NCBI RefSeq assembly: GCF_002355595.1
Contig: NZ_AP017422.1
Span: 4,278,001 to 4,342,000 of the forward strand
Reading direction: 5' to 3'
Length of the DNA stretch: 64,000 bases
Origin: Filimonas lacunae
Lineage (GTDB): Bacteria; Bacteroidota; Bacteroidia; Chitinophagales; Chitinophagaceae
The notes below the pieces were generated by a model, which saw only the letters and a list, made by a program, of their open reading frames with translations, did no database searches and was not told the DNA's origin. Both the position numbers and the translations under genes were made by a program. Below, in pieces: positions 25,023-34,174 of the stretch (positions within the stretch are counted from its first letter, which is position 1; every line of letters starts with the position of its first letter).

Positions 25023-26324
25023 TTAGGACAGTTCTGACATCTTCTGATAAATCAACTGACGAACGTGCTCTTTAATAGGCTCGTTCTCTATTTTTTCGGC
25101 CACATCAAACATAAAGGCTTCTACCAGCAGTTTACGTGCTGATTCTTTACCTATGCCACGTGCCTGTAAATAAAATAGTGATTCGGGGTTAAACTGACCA
25201 ATGGTACAACCGTGGCTGCACTTTACATCATCGGCAAAAATTTCCAGCTGCGGCTTGGCATATACCTGTGCTTTATCGCTCAACAACAGGTTGTTGTTTT
25301 GCTGATAAGCATTGGTTTGCTGTGCTTCGCGCTGTACATATACTTTACCGTTAAACACCGCTTTACCGTTTTGCATGATCACACCTTTATAGTGCTCTGT
25401 GCTCTGACAAGCCGGGTGCTTGTGTTCAATAGCGGTGTGATTGTCCGTTAACTGAGTGCCGGCTACCAGGTATAAACCATATAAATGGGTTTCTGTAGCG
25501 GTATCGTCCAGTGTAATTTCCAGGTTGTTACGTAACAGATCGGCACCGGGTAAGCTAAAGGTATAATTGCTATAGCGGCTGGTGCGGTGTTGGGTAACCT
25601 GGGTATGGTGCACATATCTTTCTCCTGCTGCATTGCTCTGGATATGGTAATGGGTACATTGCGCATTTTCCTTTACTACCACCTGAGTTACATTGTTGAT
25701 AAAGATAACCTGCTGCCCATGTACTGCTGCTGCTGTTTCTACAAACACCACATCAGCATTCCGGTTTACCACCATTACCTGGCGTGGCTGTATAAAAGCA
25801 CTGTCGGCAGTGGTATACAAATGGATAATATGTACCGGCTTATCTACTACTGCATTTTTAGGAACTTCTACATAAATACCTTCGGTAAAGAATGCTGTAT
25901 TTAAAGAAGTAAAGGCGTTACCGCCTGTATGATCCGGAAAATGTGCAGTAAACTCTTCTGTACCAATAATGGGCTGTAAAGCTTTTACGGTAAGGTTTTC
26001 AGCTGCAGGTAATGCAGATAAAGCAGTGTTCAGCACACCGTTTACTACTACCAGCTTATAAGCATCCAGCCCTTCAATAGCGGCTTTATGAATAGCCTGC
26101 TGCAGAACGTTTTCGTCAACAACAGGTGTGGTTAAATTGAAATCAACGTCCAGATAAGGAACCAGACTTGTAAAACGCCAGTCTTCTTCCTTCACGGACG
26201 GAAAGCCTTTGGCCTTGAAGGCGGCGAACGCTTCTTCCCGCAGGGGAACGCGCTCTGCTGCATTGCGAGCTTCGAATGCAGCGGCCAGTTTATTATATAA
26301 AGGTGTAGCTACCTGGTTTGTCAT
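25023..26324 (-). CDS. sufD: SufD, Fe-S scaffold subunit
   Basis: 433 residues. SufD pairs with SufB and the SufC ATPase to form the scaffold on which clusters are built. The C-terminal beta-helix core has the family signature DDVKCSHGCTIGQFNPESLFYLQARGI (about residues 363-389), including the conserved Cys and His. The N-terminal helical region (AFEARNAAERVPLREEAFAAFKAKGFP) is normal. It starts 5 nt after sufC and is followed by sufS after 26 nt. Confidence 0.94.
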   Translation of the reverse strand: MTNQVATPLYNKLAAAFEARNAAERVPLREEAFAAFKAKGFPSVKEEDWRFTSLVPYLDVDFNLTTPVVDENVLQQAIHKAAIEGLDAYKLVVVNGVLNTALSALPAAENLTVKALQPIIGTEEFTAHFPDHTGGNAFTSLNTAFFTEGIYVEVPKNAVVDKPVHIIHLYTTADSAFIQPRQVMVVNRNADVVFVETAAAVHGQQVIFINNVTQVVVKENAQCTHYHIQSNAAGERYVHHTQVTQHRTSRYSNYTFSLPGADLLRNNLEITLDDTATETHLYGLYLVAGTQLTDNHTAIEHKHPACQSTEHYKGVIMQNGKAVFNGKVYVQREAQQTNAYQQNNNLLLSDKAQVYAKPQLEIFADDVKCSHGCTIGQFNPESLFYLQARGIGKESARKLLVEAFMFDVAEKIENEPIKEHVRQLIYQKMSELS

Positions 26325-26329
26325 AATAT

Positions 26330-27100
<771 letters not shown>

Positions 27101-27116
27101 TGTCCTCATTCTTTGT

Positions 27117-28565
27117 TTAGCCTACACTTCCTTCCAGTGTAAGTGATAATAATTTTTGTGCTTCTACGGCAAATTCCATAGGCAGTTGGTTCAATACCTC
27201 TTTCGCATAACCATTTACAATAAGGGCTATCGCTTTTTCCTGGTCAATACCACGCGCTTTTAAATAAAACACCTGGTCTTCGCCAATTTTAGAGGTAGTG
27301 GCCTCGTGCTCCAGCATAGCTGTGTTGTTCTTGCTTTCGATATAGGGGAAGGTGTGCGCGCCGCAATCATTACCTATTAACAGTGAATCACACTGGGTAA
27401 AATTACGCGCGTTATCGGCCTTGCTTCCTATTTGCACTAATCCACGATAACTGTTCTGGCCCTGGCCGGCAGAAATACCTTTGGATACTATGCGGCTTTT
27501 GGTGTTGGGGCCAATATGGTGAATTTTGGTGCCGGTATCGGCAACCTGTTTGTTGTTGGTAACGGCTACAGAGTAGAATTCGCCTTCTGAGGCATTGCCC
27601 TGCAGTAATACGCTGGGGTATTTCCAGGTAATGGCAGAACCGGTTTCTACCTGTGTCCAGGATATTTTAGAGCGGTCGCCACGGCAGGCACCACGCTTGG
27701 TTACGAAGTTGTAAATACCTCCCTTACCTTCTTTATCACCGGGATACCAGTTTTGCACAGTGGAATACTTGATTTCCGCATCCTTCAGGGCAATCAATTC
27801 CACCACTGCTGCGTGCAGCTGGTTTTCGTCGCGCTGCGGGGCAGTGCATCCTTCGAGATAACTTACATAACTGCCTTCATCGGCAATAATTAAAGTACGC
27901 TCGAACTGACCCGTGTTTTGCGCGTTGATACGGAAGTAGGTAGATAATTCCATCGGGCAACGTACGCCTTTAGGAATATACACGAACGATCCGTCGGAGA
28001 ATACGGCTGTGTTCAGCGAAGCAAACAGGTTATCAGAGAAAGGCACTACCGTGCCCAGGTACTGCTTTACCAGGTCGGGGTGATTTTGCACCGCTTCGCT
28101 GATAGAACAGAAAATAATTCCCAGTTCTTCCAGTTGCTTTTTATACGTTGTAGTTACAGACACACTGTCAAACACCACATCTACCGCCACACCAGCCAGT
28201 GCTTTCTGCTCTGATAAGGGGATGCCCAGCTTTTCGAAAGTGCGTAATAATTCAGGATCTACCTCATCCAGACTGCTATACTTAGGCTGAGTTTTAGGTG
28301 CCGCGTAATAACTCATCTTCTGGTAATCCAGTTCCTGGGGAAGGGTAAAGTTTTGCCATTGGGGCATTTCCTGCTTCAAAAAGGACTTATAACCTTTTAA
28401 ACGCCATTCTAATAACCATTCAGGCTCATTTTTCTTCGCAGAAATGAACCGAACAGTATCTTCACTCAGGCCGGCAGGAACAATTTCCATGTCAATATCC
28501 GTAACAAAACCGTACTCATACTCCCGTTCTGTTAGTTCATCCAATATATTGCTATCATTGTCCAT
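27117..28565 (-). CDS. sufB: SufB, Fe-S scaffold subunit
   Basis: 482 residues from the ATG at 28565 ([11 protein letters not shown]). The next upstream ATG at 28580 lies on the far side of a -7-like TACCTTTA and is rejected. This is the first gene of the suf operon. Family motifs include [45 protein letters not shown] (a Cys in the cluster-assembly region), [17 protein letters not shown] and the C-terminal [20 protein letters not shown]. The gene order B-C-D-S-E-T with 5-26 nt gaps points to one transcript. Confidence 0.96.
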   Translation of the reverse strand: MDNDSNILDELTEREYEYGFVTDIDMEIVPAGLSEDTVRFISAKKNEPEWLLEWRLKGYKSFLKQEMPQWQNFTLPQELDYQKMSYYAAPKTQPKYSSLDEVDPELLRTFEKLGIPLSEQKALAGVAVDVVFDSVSVTTTYKKQLEELGIIFCSISEAVQNHPDLVKQYLGTVVPFSDNLFASLNTAVFSDGSFVYIPKGVRCPMELSTYFRINAQNTGQFERTLIIADEGSYVSYLEGCTAPQRDENQLHAAVVELIALKDAEIKYSTVQNWYPGDKEGKGGIYNFVTKRGACRGDRSKISWTQVETGSAITWKYPSVLLQGNASEGEFYSVAVTNNKQVADTGTKIHHIGPNTKSRIVSKGISAGQGQNSYRGLVQIGSKADNARNFTQCDSLLIGNDCGAHTFPYIESKNNTAMLEHEATTSKIGEDQVFYLKARGIDQEKAIALIVNGYAKEVLNQLPMEFAVEAQKLLSLTLEGSVG

Positions 28566-28569
28566 TATG

Positions 28570-28577
28570 TAAAGGTA
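28570..28577 (-). promoter_or_regulatory. -7-like element of the suf operon
   Basis: The minus strand reads TACCTTTA, one base off TAnnTTTG, five bases before the sufB ATG at 28565. It supports that start and implies a very short leader. Confidence 0.4.
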
Positions 28578-28697
28578 CATCCGGAATATATGTAAACGAA
28601 AAAAAGCGGGCTGCTAAAAACAGATGTTGCCTATCCTTACGGGTATTTTAAGCTTTTGTTTGTTAGTTTTTGAGAAAATAACCCATGATTACTAATG

Positions 28698-28733
28698 AAA
28701 AACGTCAGACGAATGAATTCATCTGACGTTTTT
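28698..28733 (-). terminator. Terminator after the 53-residue lipoprotein gene
   Basis: AAAAACGTCAGA (28698-28709) pairs with TCTGACGTTTTT (28722-28733), with an inner ATGAATTCAT palindrome in the loop region. It lies about 27 nt past the stop of the minus-strand gene at 28760 and ends in T on that strand. It also insulates the suf promoter. Confidence 0.8.
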
Positions 28734-28759
28734 CCAGCATTTGTTTCTATATCAGGAAT

Positions 28760-28921
28760 TTATGATTTCCCCCGGTTAAATAACCACAGAATAAAGATTA
28801 CGACCAATATTACCAGGAAAATACCCCACCACATTCCAGCCTTAAAAATACCACCTACCACCTGGCAACTGCTGAACACTGTCAGAGCCGCCACTGTTGC
28901 AATTAAATAGCTTCTTTTCAT
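28760..28921 (-). CDS. 53-residue lipoprotein with one TM-like helix
   Basis: A short gene read from the ATG at 28921 to the TAA at 28760. The product starts MKRSYLIATVAALTVFSSC, a lipoprotein signal with lipobox FSSC (C19). Then come QVVGGIFKAGMWWG, a strongly hydrophobic segment IFLVILVVIFILWLF and a basic end NRGKS. Small membrane lipoproteins of this plan (xVVGxIFKAGxWxG followed by one TM helix) recur in Bacteroidota; this is recalled, not searched. Its function is unknown. Good terminator placement supports it as a real gene. A longer opposite-strand reading across the same bases (28695-28910) has no such features. Confidence 0.75.
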   Translation of the reverse strand: MKRSYLIATVAALTVFSSCQVVGGIFKAGMWWGIFLVILVVIFILWLFNRGKS

Positions 28922-29030
28922 AGAGTTATATTTCATTTGTGAGATAACGTGAATGACCTGGTATAGAAAAACAAAAAGCCTACCAGCACACCCATGCCCT
29001 ATTTCTGTAGTTTGTGCCGCTTTTTAGCCT

Positions 29031-30137
29031 TTAGGATGTGGAAGCGTTTCCCCGGTTAATGGCTTTCAGTACTTTCATCAACACCTGTTCATCCTGCGTA
29101 AGACCGGTGATCTGGTCAGGTTCTTCCAGTTGATCCAGCTGTTTCAGATAATGTGTAAGTTTTTGCTCCTGGTATAACCGGATGAGTCCGGGGTGTACAT
29201 AGTATTTTTTGCATACCGTGCGGGTATTGCCCAGTTTGGCACTTACCTCATCCAGCATACTATTAATATTACGTTTGCCTTCTGTTTCGGACAATACCTC
29301 CCCTGCCGAACATAATGTTTGCAGCGCCAGCAACGATCCTGCCCAGGTGCGGAAATCCTTGGCCGTAAAATCCATTCCGGTGGCTGCCTGTATATAATTA
29401 TTCACCATCCCGGAATCAATACTGTGCCTTTTTCCCTCCTCGTCATAATATTGAAACAATTCCTTACCCGGTATATCCCTGCATTGTTTTACTATTTTGG
29501 CCAGCCTTTTACTTTTCAGCGTGATATCGTGGTCAATGCCTTTTTTGCCGATAAATGAAAAACGCACCTTATCGCCTTCAAACGACACATGTTTATCCTT
29601 GAGCGTGGTAAGCCCATAGGAGCCATTCAGCTTTTCATATTCATTATTCCCTATCCTGATAAACGTACGTTCCATCAGGCTAACTACCGTAGCCAGCACT
29701 TTTGATTCGCACAGCTGCTTTTGTGCAATATCATTTTCCAGCTGTAACCGCAGCGCAGGCAGCGCTTTTCCAAACTCGTACATATGATGGAACTTGGTTT
29801 CGGTACGCACCACCTGCCACATGGCATGATAGCGGTATTGCTTGCGTTTGCGTGCATCCATGCCGGTAGCCTGGATATGTCCGTTAGGCAAAGCGCATAT
29901 CCACACATTTTCCCAGGCCGGCGGAATGGCCAGCTTACGAATACGTTCCAGCTCCTCTTTATTAGTGAGTGGTTTATTGGAAAAGGTGTATCCAAAACCA
30001 TTTCCTTTTTTGTGGCGTGTGATACCCGGTAGCGAATCGCTTACATAAACCAGTTTAACCACCGATGCAGCATCTTTGTAATTGCGGTGTACGGCTAAAA
30101 TAGCTTTATGAGGTAGCTTAATGGCAGCTTCTCCCAT
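29031..30137 (-). CDS. DNA topoisomerase IB
   Basis: 368 residues. Type IB enzymes relax supercoils by forming a 3'-phosphotyrosine link. The N-terminal domain holds the family signature LAIPPAWENVWIC with TGMDARKRKQYRYHAMW (about 69-107). The catalytic domain has R161 (FIRIGN), the K-containing LTTLKDKHV segment, R263 in KDFRTWAGSLLAL and the nucleophile Y313 in CKKYYVHPGLIRLY. The usual Arg/Lys pair and Tyr are all in place. Length is typical of the bacterial poxvirus-like group. It is divergent from the RlpA-like gene, 55 bp away. Confidence 0.93.
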   Translation of the reverse strand: MGEAAIKLPHKAILAVHRNYKDAASVVKLVYVSDSLPGITRHKKGNGFGYTFSNKPLTNKEELERIRKLAIPPAWENVWICALPNGHIQATGMDARKRKQYRYHAMWQVVRTETKFHHMYEFGKALPALRLQLENDIAQKQLCESKVLATVVSLMERTFIRIGNNEYEKLNGSYGLTTLKDKHVSFEGDKVRFSFIGKKGIDHDITLKSKRLAKIVKQCRDIPGKELFQYYDEEGKRHSIDSGMVNNYIQAATGMDFTAKDFRTWAGSLLALQTLCSAGEVLSETEGKRNINSMLDEVSAKLGNTRTVCKKYYVHPGLIRLYQEQKLTHYLKQLDQLEEPDQITGLTQDEQVLMKVLKAINRGNASTS

Positions 30138-30192
30138 GGTGTTTTTTCTGTTAACAGATAAAATATAATGCCAGAAGGATGTATTTTGCGTT

Positions 30193-30639
30193 ATGCGTCA
30201 GAAACCCCTTATCCTTATTAGCGCCTGTACTTGCATTTTGATCTTAACCTCCTGTCACAGGCAAAGTGTTCCGGAAAAAAGTGAATACAGCAAAAGCAAA
30301 CCGGCTAAAACCAAAACCACCACACCCGCCAAAAGCAGCGGCAAGCTGGTAAAAGAAAAAGGCAAAGCCAGTTATTATGGTAACGAATTTGATGGCCGCA
30401 AAACCGCCAGTGGCGAAATATTCCGCCAGAGTAAATTAACAGCCGCCCACCGCACCTTGCCTTTTGGCACCATGGTAACCGTAAAAAACCTGGCCAACGG
30501 CAAATCAGTGACCGTTCGCATTAACGACCGCGGCCCTTATGCCAAAGGCAGGCTTATAGATTTAAGCAAATCTGCTGCACAGGCAATTGATATGGTTAGG
30601 CAGGGCGTGGGCAATGTAGAGATTAGTTATAAGAAGTAA
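30193..30639 (+). CDS. RlpA-like double-psi beta-barrel lipoprotein (septal lytic transglycosylase family)
   Basis: 148 residues. The lipoprotein signal ends LILTSC (C21). A Lys/Ser/Thr-rich linker (about 22-55) leads to the barrel domain. [19 protein letters not shown], the [16 protein letters not shown] strand and [18 protein letters not shown] are the family motifs, with the conserved His and Asp of the presumed active site. RlpA cleaves denuded peptidoglycan glycan at the septum in some bacteria. The SPOR domain found in many RlpA proteins is absent, so septal targeting would need another route. Confidence 0.92.
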   Translation: MRQKPLILISACTCILILTSCHRQSVPEKSEYSKSKPAKTKTTTPAKSSGKLVKEKGKASYYGNEFDGRKTASGEIFRQSKLTAAHRTLPFGTMVTVKNLANGKSVTVRINDRGPYAKGRLIDLSKSAAQAIDMVRQGVGNVEISYKK

Positions 30640-30666
30640 GTTGTTACATAACCTTGTATGTAAGAT

Positions 30667-31068
30667 CTATTTTATGAAAAACTGCTGATTCTTATATGTC
30701 AATTGAATAAGACCATTTTTTTTGTCCGTGTTCCAACGATTACTCAATGCGAATAAGATAGCCTGTTTTACCACTCCGGGGGAAACTACCAATGGGACAA
30801 AAGGAGGTGGTCTATGGGCTGGATCATCGTTAATATATAGCCATGTATCGTACCACCCAAAATCTACCGAAAGCCTATTTTGCTTCTGCATGGCAGGCCG
30901 GATATCAATAACAGAGGCAAACCTCCAATAGAAGCATTTGCCTTCTACCATTACTTTTCTAAACCCTCTTAACTTTTTAGGAAGTGCCATAGCTTTTTGC
31001 AAAACAAGTGGCCACCTTGCGGGCAGCCATTTTATATTGATAAGTTTACTGTTTAGAATACTATCCAT
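30667..31068 (-). CDS. Unknown basic protein translationally coupled to pcm
   Basis: 133 residues from the ATG at 31068, which overlaps the end of pcm by 8 nt; longer readings use a TTG and are rejected. The sequence is rich in Trp, Lys and Arg (NIKWLPARWPLVLQKAM, GKCFYWRFASVIDIRPAM) and has a Pro-rich stretch (AHRPPPFVPLVVSPG). No signal peptide is seen. No family was recognised. The 8-nt overlap suggests coupled translation with the repair methyltransferase, but a functional link is not shown. Confidence 0.6.
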   Translation of the reverse strand: MDSILNSKLINIKWLPARWPLVLQKAMALPKKLRGFRKVMVEGKCFYWRFASVIDIRPAMQKQNRLSVDFGWYDTWLYINDDPAHRPPPFVPLVVSPGVVKQAILFALSNRWNTDKKNGLIQLTYKNQQFFIK

Positions 31069-31720
31069 TTTTTCCCTGCAACATCGGCACAAAAGAAAAC
31101 AGCTCAAAACTTTCTTCTACACAGGAATTTTCACCAGTTTTAGTAATACGCAACATACGTTGTCCACCATTGGCTTCATCTACCGGAATTACCATCATAC
31201 CTCCTACCTTCATCTGTGCTATCAGCTTCGGGGGAATAAAAGGTGCTGCTGCGGTAATAATTACTTTATCAAACGGGCCGTATGTGGGCAAACCTTCAAA
31301 CCCATCCCCATAAAAAAACTTCAGGTTGGGGTATTTGTTTTTGAAAATATAGTTCTTGTTTTGCTCGTATAGCTTCTTTTGCCTTTCAATGGTGTACACC
31401 CTTGCATTTAAATGTGCCAGCACGGTAGCCTGGTAACAGCTGCCGGTACCTATTTCCAGCACCTTATCCAGCTTTTTAATTTGTAATAACTGGGTTTGGT
31501 AAGCCACAGTGTAAGGTTGCGAAATAGTTTGCCCCTCTCCTATAGGAAAGGCCCTGTCTTCATAAGCAATCTGATCAAATGCAGAATCTAAGAAGTAATG
31601 ACGGGGTATAGTGTTGATGGCATCTAATACATCCTCGTCTGTAATGCCTTTTTCACGTAGCACGTTTATCAATTGGTTCCTTAACCCCTTATGCCTGTAT
31701 AAATCTTCATACTTTCTCAT
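31061..31720 (-). CDS. pcm: Protein-L-isoaspartate O-methyltransferase
   Basis: 219 residues, cytosolic. The enzyme uses S-adenosylmethionine to start repair of isoaspartyl residues in damaged proteins. Family motifs: IPRHYFLD (near 39-46), EGQTISQPYTVAYQTQLL (about 73-90) and the SAM-binding VLEIGTGSCYQATVLAHL. The last has Cys where Gly is usual in GTGSGYQ. FDKVIITAAAPFIPPKL and GGMMVIPVDE follow. A good promoter element is just upstream. It is the first of a two-gene unit with the unknown basic protein. Confidence 0.93.
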   Translation of the reverse strand: MRKYEDLYRHKGLRNQLINVLREKGITDEDVLDAINTIPRHYFLDSAFDQIAYEDRAFPIGEGQTISQPYTVAYQTQLLQIKKLDKVLEIGTGSCYQATVLAHLNARVYTIERQKKLYEQNKNYIFKNKYPNLKFFYGDGFEGLPTYGPFDKVIITAAAPFIPPKLIAQMKVGGMMVIPVDEANGGQRMLRITKTGENSCVEESFELFSFVPMLQGKNG

Positions 31721-31728
31721 ATCTCTTG

Positions 31729-31736
31729 CAAAGGTA
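31729..31736 (-). promoter_or_regulatory. -7 element of pcm
   Basis: The minus strand reads TACCTTTG, an exact TAnnTTTG match, 8 nt upstream of the ATG at 31720. Confidence 0.55.
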
Positions 31737-32070
31737 CAAACGCTGGCCCAGCAATACGAGTACTTACGTAAGATGTTGACAATTAATCAAGTAGTTTATT
31801 TTTTGCCCACAACAGGCAACTGTTGCTTCATTATAACAATAGGAACGGCCTTCTATTCCTTCCACATAATTCACCCAGTTATCCTCATAAATCACCCTGT
31901 TAATACACATATTCTTCGAATATCTCATTTGTAATATGCGAATAGCGCCCTTCTTATAGTTATTTCGCGTAAGATCCAGTGTCTTGCAAGATCAGACCTA
32001 CTTTTCACTGAGTTTCCATTGTGCTACTAACGCTTTGCTAAAAGCCTAAAAATTTTTAAAGGGACTATTG
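31737..32070. other. Gene-free interval before the glycosyltransferase cluster
   Basis: About 330 bp between the divergent pcm and first glycosyltransferase genes. It is AT-rich, has no supported gene, and includes a 10-bp palindrome TCTTGCAAGA (31982-31991). The bases near the plus-strand start contain TAACGCTTTG-like sequence but no clean -7 match. It presumably holds the promoter of the cluster. Confidence 0.5.
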
Positions 32071-33249
32071 ATGAATTGTGCAGAAAGAACAGAATTACGA
32101 GGTATTAAGTATATAGGATTTGCAGAAACCACAGGCTATGGGAATGCAGCACACGCTCTGTTTTCCACTTTGCAAAAAACAAAGATACCTGTTAGTTATT
32201 GCGGCATACAGCCCGGCAATACTGAACAAGGTGGCCAGATAGTACACGAAATAAATGTGGGCAGTTATCATTCTGTCATTGTTCATACCGTTCCTGAATA
32301 TTTCCCATATTGGTTACAAAAAGAAAAACAACGGAACCCACAGGTAAGAGTATGGGGGTATACCACCTGGGAAACAGATAACATTCCAGGCCATTGGAAA
32401 GACATTCTCAATACAATGGACGGCATTTTTGTACCCTGTCACTGGAATAAGAAGGTTTTTCAACAATGCGGAGTATCAGCGCCCATTGAAGTGCTTCCCC
32501 ATATTTCCCAATATCATGGTACAGCCCCTGTTAGCAACATTGCCAACGCTCAACTGGAAGACATACTAAAATCGGCCCGGGGTAAATGCATACTATATAA
32601 TATAGGCGTATGGAGTGAACGTAAAGCTCCTGAACTATTGATACAGGCCTTTTGCGAGGAGTTTACAGCAGCCGACAATATCTGTCTTATTTTGAAAACC
32701 GGCAATGCCGACTGGTCTTCCTATAAAAGAAACTGGCGTACTCTTTTCCGTAAAAGCGTAGGAACAGCAGCTAGGGCCATGACCTCCTCTTTGAAACGTT
32801 ATAAAAACAACGCTGCTATTTTTCATATTACAGATACATTAAGTGAGGAAGATATACAGCATCTGCACCTGCAGGGCTCTTGTTTTGTGTCTCTCGCCCG
32901 GGGCGAAGGTTGGGGCATGGGAGCTTATGAGGCTACCTGGTTTAATAAGCCTGTTATTATTACAGGGTATGGTGGTGTAATGGATTATTTGTCATCTGCT
33001 AATTCATTTCTGGTTAATTACACCCTGTCTCCGGTGCAAACAGCGTTTGGAAACAACTCTTACTCCTCTAGCCAAAGCTGGGCATTAGCCGACATTCAAC
33101 ACGCACGTCGGCTAATGCGCCTTGTTTACGAACAGCCAGCGCTCGCAAGCAGCAAAGGCCTAAGCGCAGGTAAGCAAGTGCAAATACAATTTAATAATAC
33201 AACAATTATCAACCATCTTCTTACCGTACTACATGACCAAAATACCTAA
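32071..33249 (+). CDS. Glycosyltransferase, GT4-like (GT-B fold), first gene of the cluster
   Basis: 392 residues from the ATG at 32071; a TTG three bases upstream is not needed. The second half has the GT-B donor-domain features: IGVWSERKAPELLIQAF (about 178-194) and the ARGEGWGMGAYEATWFNKPV segment (277-296) with the E-x7-E-like pattern seen in GT4 enzymes. The N-terminal half (YIGFAETTGYGNAAHALF) resembles the acceptor domain of enzymes that act on cell-surface glycans. It overlaps the next gene by 17 nt. Donor and acceptor are unknown. Confidence 0.82.
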   Translation: MNCAERTELRGIKYIGFAETTGYGNAAHALFSTLQKTKIPVSYCGIQPGNTEQGGQIVHEINVGSYHSVIVHTVPEYFPYWLQKEKQRNPQVRVWGYTTWETDNIPGHWKDILNTMDGIFVPCHWNKKVFQQCGVSAPIEVLPHISQYHGTAPVSNIANAQLEDILKSARGKCILYNIGVWSERKAPELLIQAFCEEFTAADNICLILKTGNADWSSYKRNWRTLFRKSVGTAARAMTSSLKRYKNNAAIFHITDTLSEEDIQHLHLQGSCFVSLARGEGWGMGAYEATWFNKPVIITGYGGVMDYLSSANSFLVNYTLSPVQTAFGNNSYSSSQSWALADIQHARRLMRLVYEQPALASSKGLSAGKQVQIQFNNTTIINHLLTVLHDQNT

Positions 33250-34174
33250 CATATTCCATTTTGTATTTGGGCTTATTCCTCAGACAGCCCCCCTTCATCT
33301 GATGCACTATTTGTGCCTTGCATCATGCCTGGAAGTAAACAAGCCGGAGAAAATATATTTCCACTATCAGCATTTGCCTTATGGCGAATGGTGGGATAGA
33401 ATAGCTCCCCACATTACGCTGTGTAAAGTAACCAACAGCAACTTCATCGAAACTTTTGAGTATAAGAATAAAGCGGTAGAAATATTCCGATATGCCCATA
33501 TATCAGATATTATCAGGCTGGAAGTATTACTGAAATATGGAGGAGTATATGCGGATATGGATACCTTATTCGTAAAAAAAATACCAGACACGCTTTACCT
33601 GCACGACTGTGTTATGGGAAAAGAGATGGTGAACTGGCAGGAAACGATGGCACAAAAAGCAGGCGGATCATTATGTAATGCTTTTATAATGGCAGCGCCA
33701 CAATCTGTTTTTATTCAGCAATGGTTACAGGAAATTCACCAATACTTTGATGGATCATGGAGTGGGCACTCCACCTTTTTACCTTATATATTAAGCCAGA
33801 AGCCGGAAGCAGCTGTTCATGTAGAACCACAATCTTCCTTTTTTCACTTTGGCTGGAACAAAAAAGGAATTCATAACCTTTTCATGAACCACCCTCTTCA
33901 CCGGGAAGATATATACAGCATGCATTTATGGGCCCATCTCTGGTGGAGTTATAGCCGGACAGACTTTTCCTATTTCAGCCATTTAGAATTAACGCCAGCA
34001 TATGTAGCATTTGCCAACACTACTTATGCCACTATTGCAAAGCAGTTTTTGCCCGGCGACATATTTACTACCCGGCAACAATACGAGCAGGAAAGAAAAC
34101 GCTTTGCCAGAAAACACCTTTGGTTACACACAAAATCCAGATTAAAAAATGCGTTACGCAAAATCACTTTTTAA
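33233..34174 (+). CDS. Glycosyltransferase with DXD motif (GT32-like, GT-A fold)
   Basis: 313 residues, starting within the end of the previous gene (17-nt overlap). IPNIFHFVFG is the usual first strand and RYAHISDIIRLEVLLKYGGV with YADMDT (D108-x-D110) is the GT32/OCH1-like nucleotide-sugar and metal-binding core. It also has the NAFIMAAPQSVF and GHSTFLPY segments typical of this group. The C-terminus (KSRLKNALRKITF) is basic, consistent with membrane association. It overlaps the ABC transporter gene by 26 nt, so these genes are one operon. Confidence 0.87.
   Translation: MTKIPNIFHFVFGLIPQTAPLHLMHYLCLASCLEVNKPEKIYFHYQHLPYGEWWDRIAPHITLCKVTNSNFIETFEYKNKAVEIFRYAHISDIIRLEVLLKYGGVYADMDTLFVKKIPDTLYLHDCVMGKEMVNWQETMAQKAGGSLCNAFIMAAPQSVFIQQWLQEIHQYFDGSWSGHSTFLPYILSQKPEAAVHVEPQSSFFHFGWNKKGIHNLFMNHPLHREDIYSMHLWAHLWWSYSRTDFSYFSHLELTPAYVAFANTTYATIAKQFLPGDIFTTRQQYEQERKRFARKHLWLHTKSRLKNALRKITF

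Noticed and set aside
28695-28910. 71-codon plus-strand frame over the small lipoprotein gene
   Set aside because: It begins within a terminator hairpin, and the opposite strand has a lipoprotein signal, TM helix and correct terminator.
30151-30160. Palindrome CTGTTAACAG upstream of topoisomerase IB, sharing TGTTAACAG with the tetR promoter repeat
   Set aside because: A 9-base match in AT-rich sequence is not enough to propose a shared regulator.
31611-31934. 107-codon plus-strand frame across the start of pcm and the following gap
   Set aside because: It is opposite the N-terminus of pcm and its promoter and has no protein-like features.
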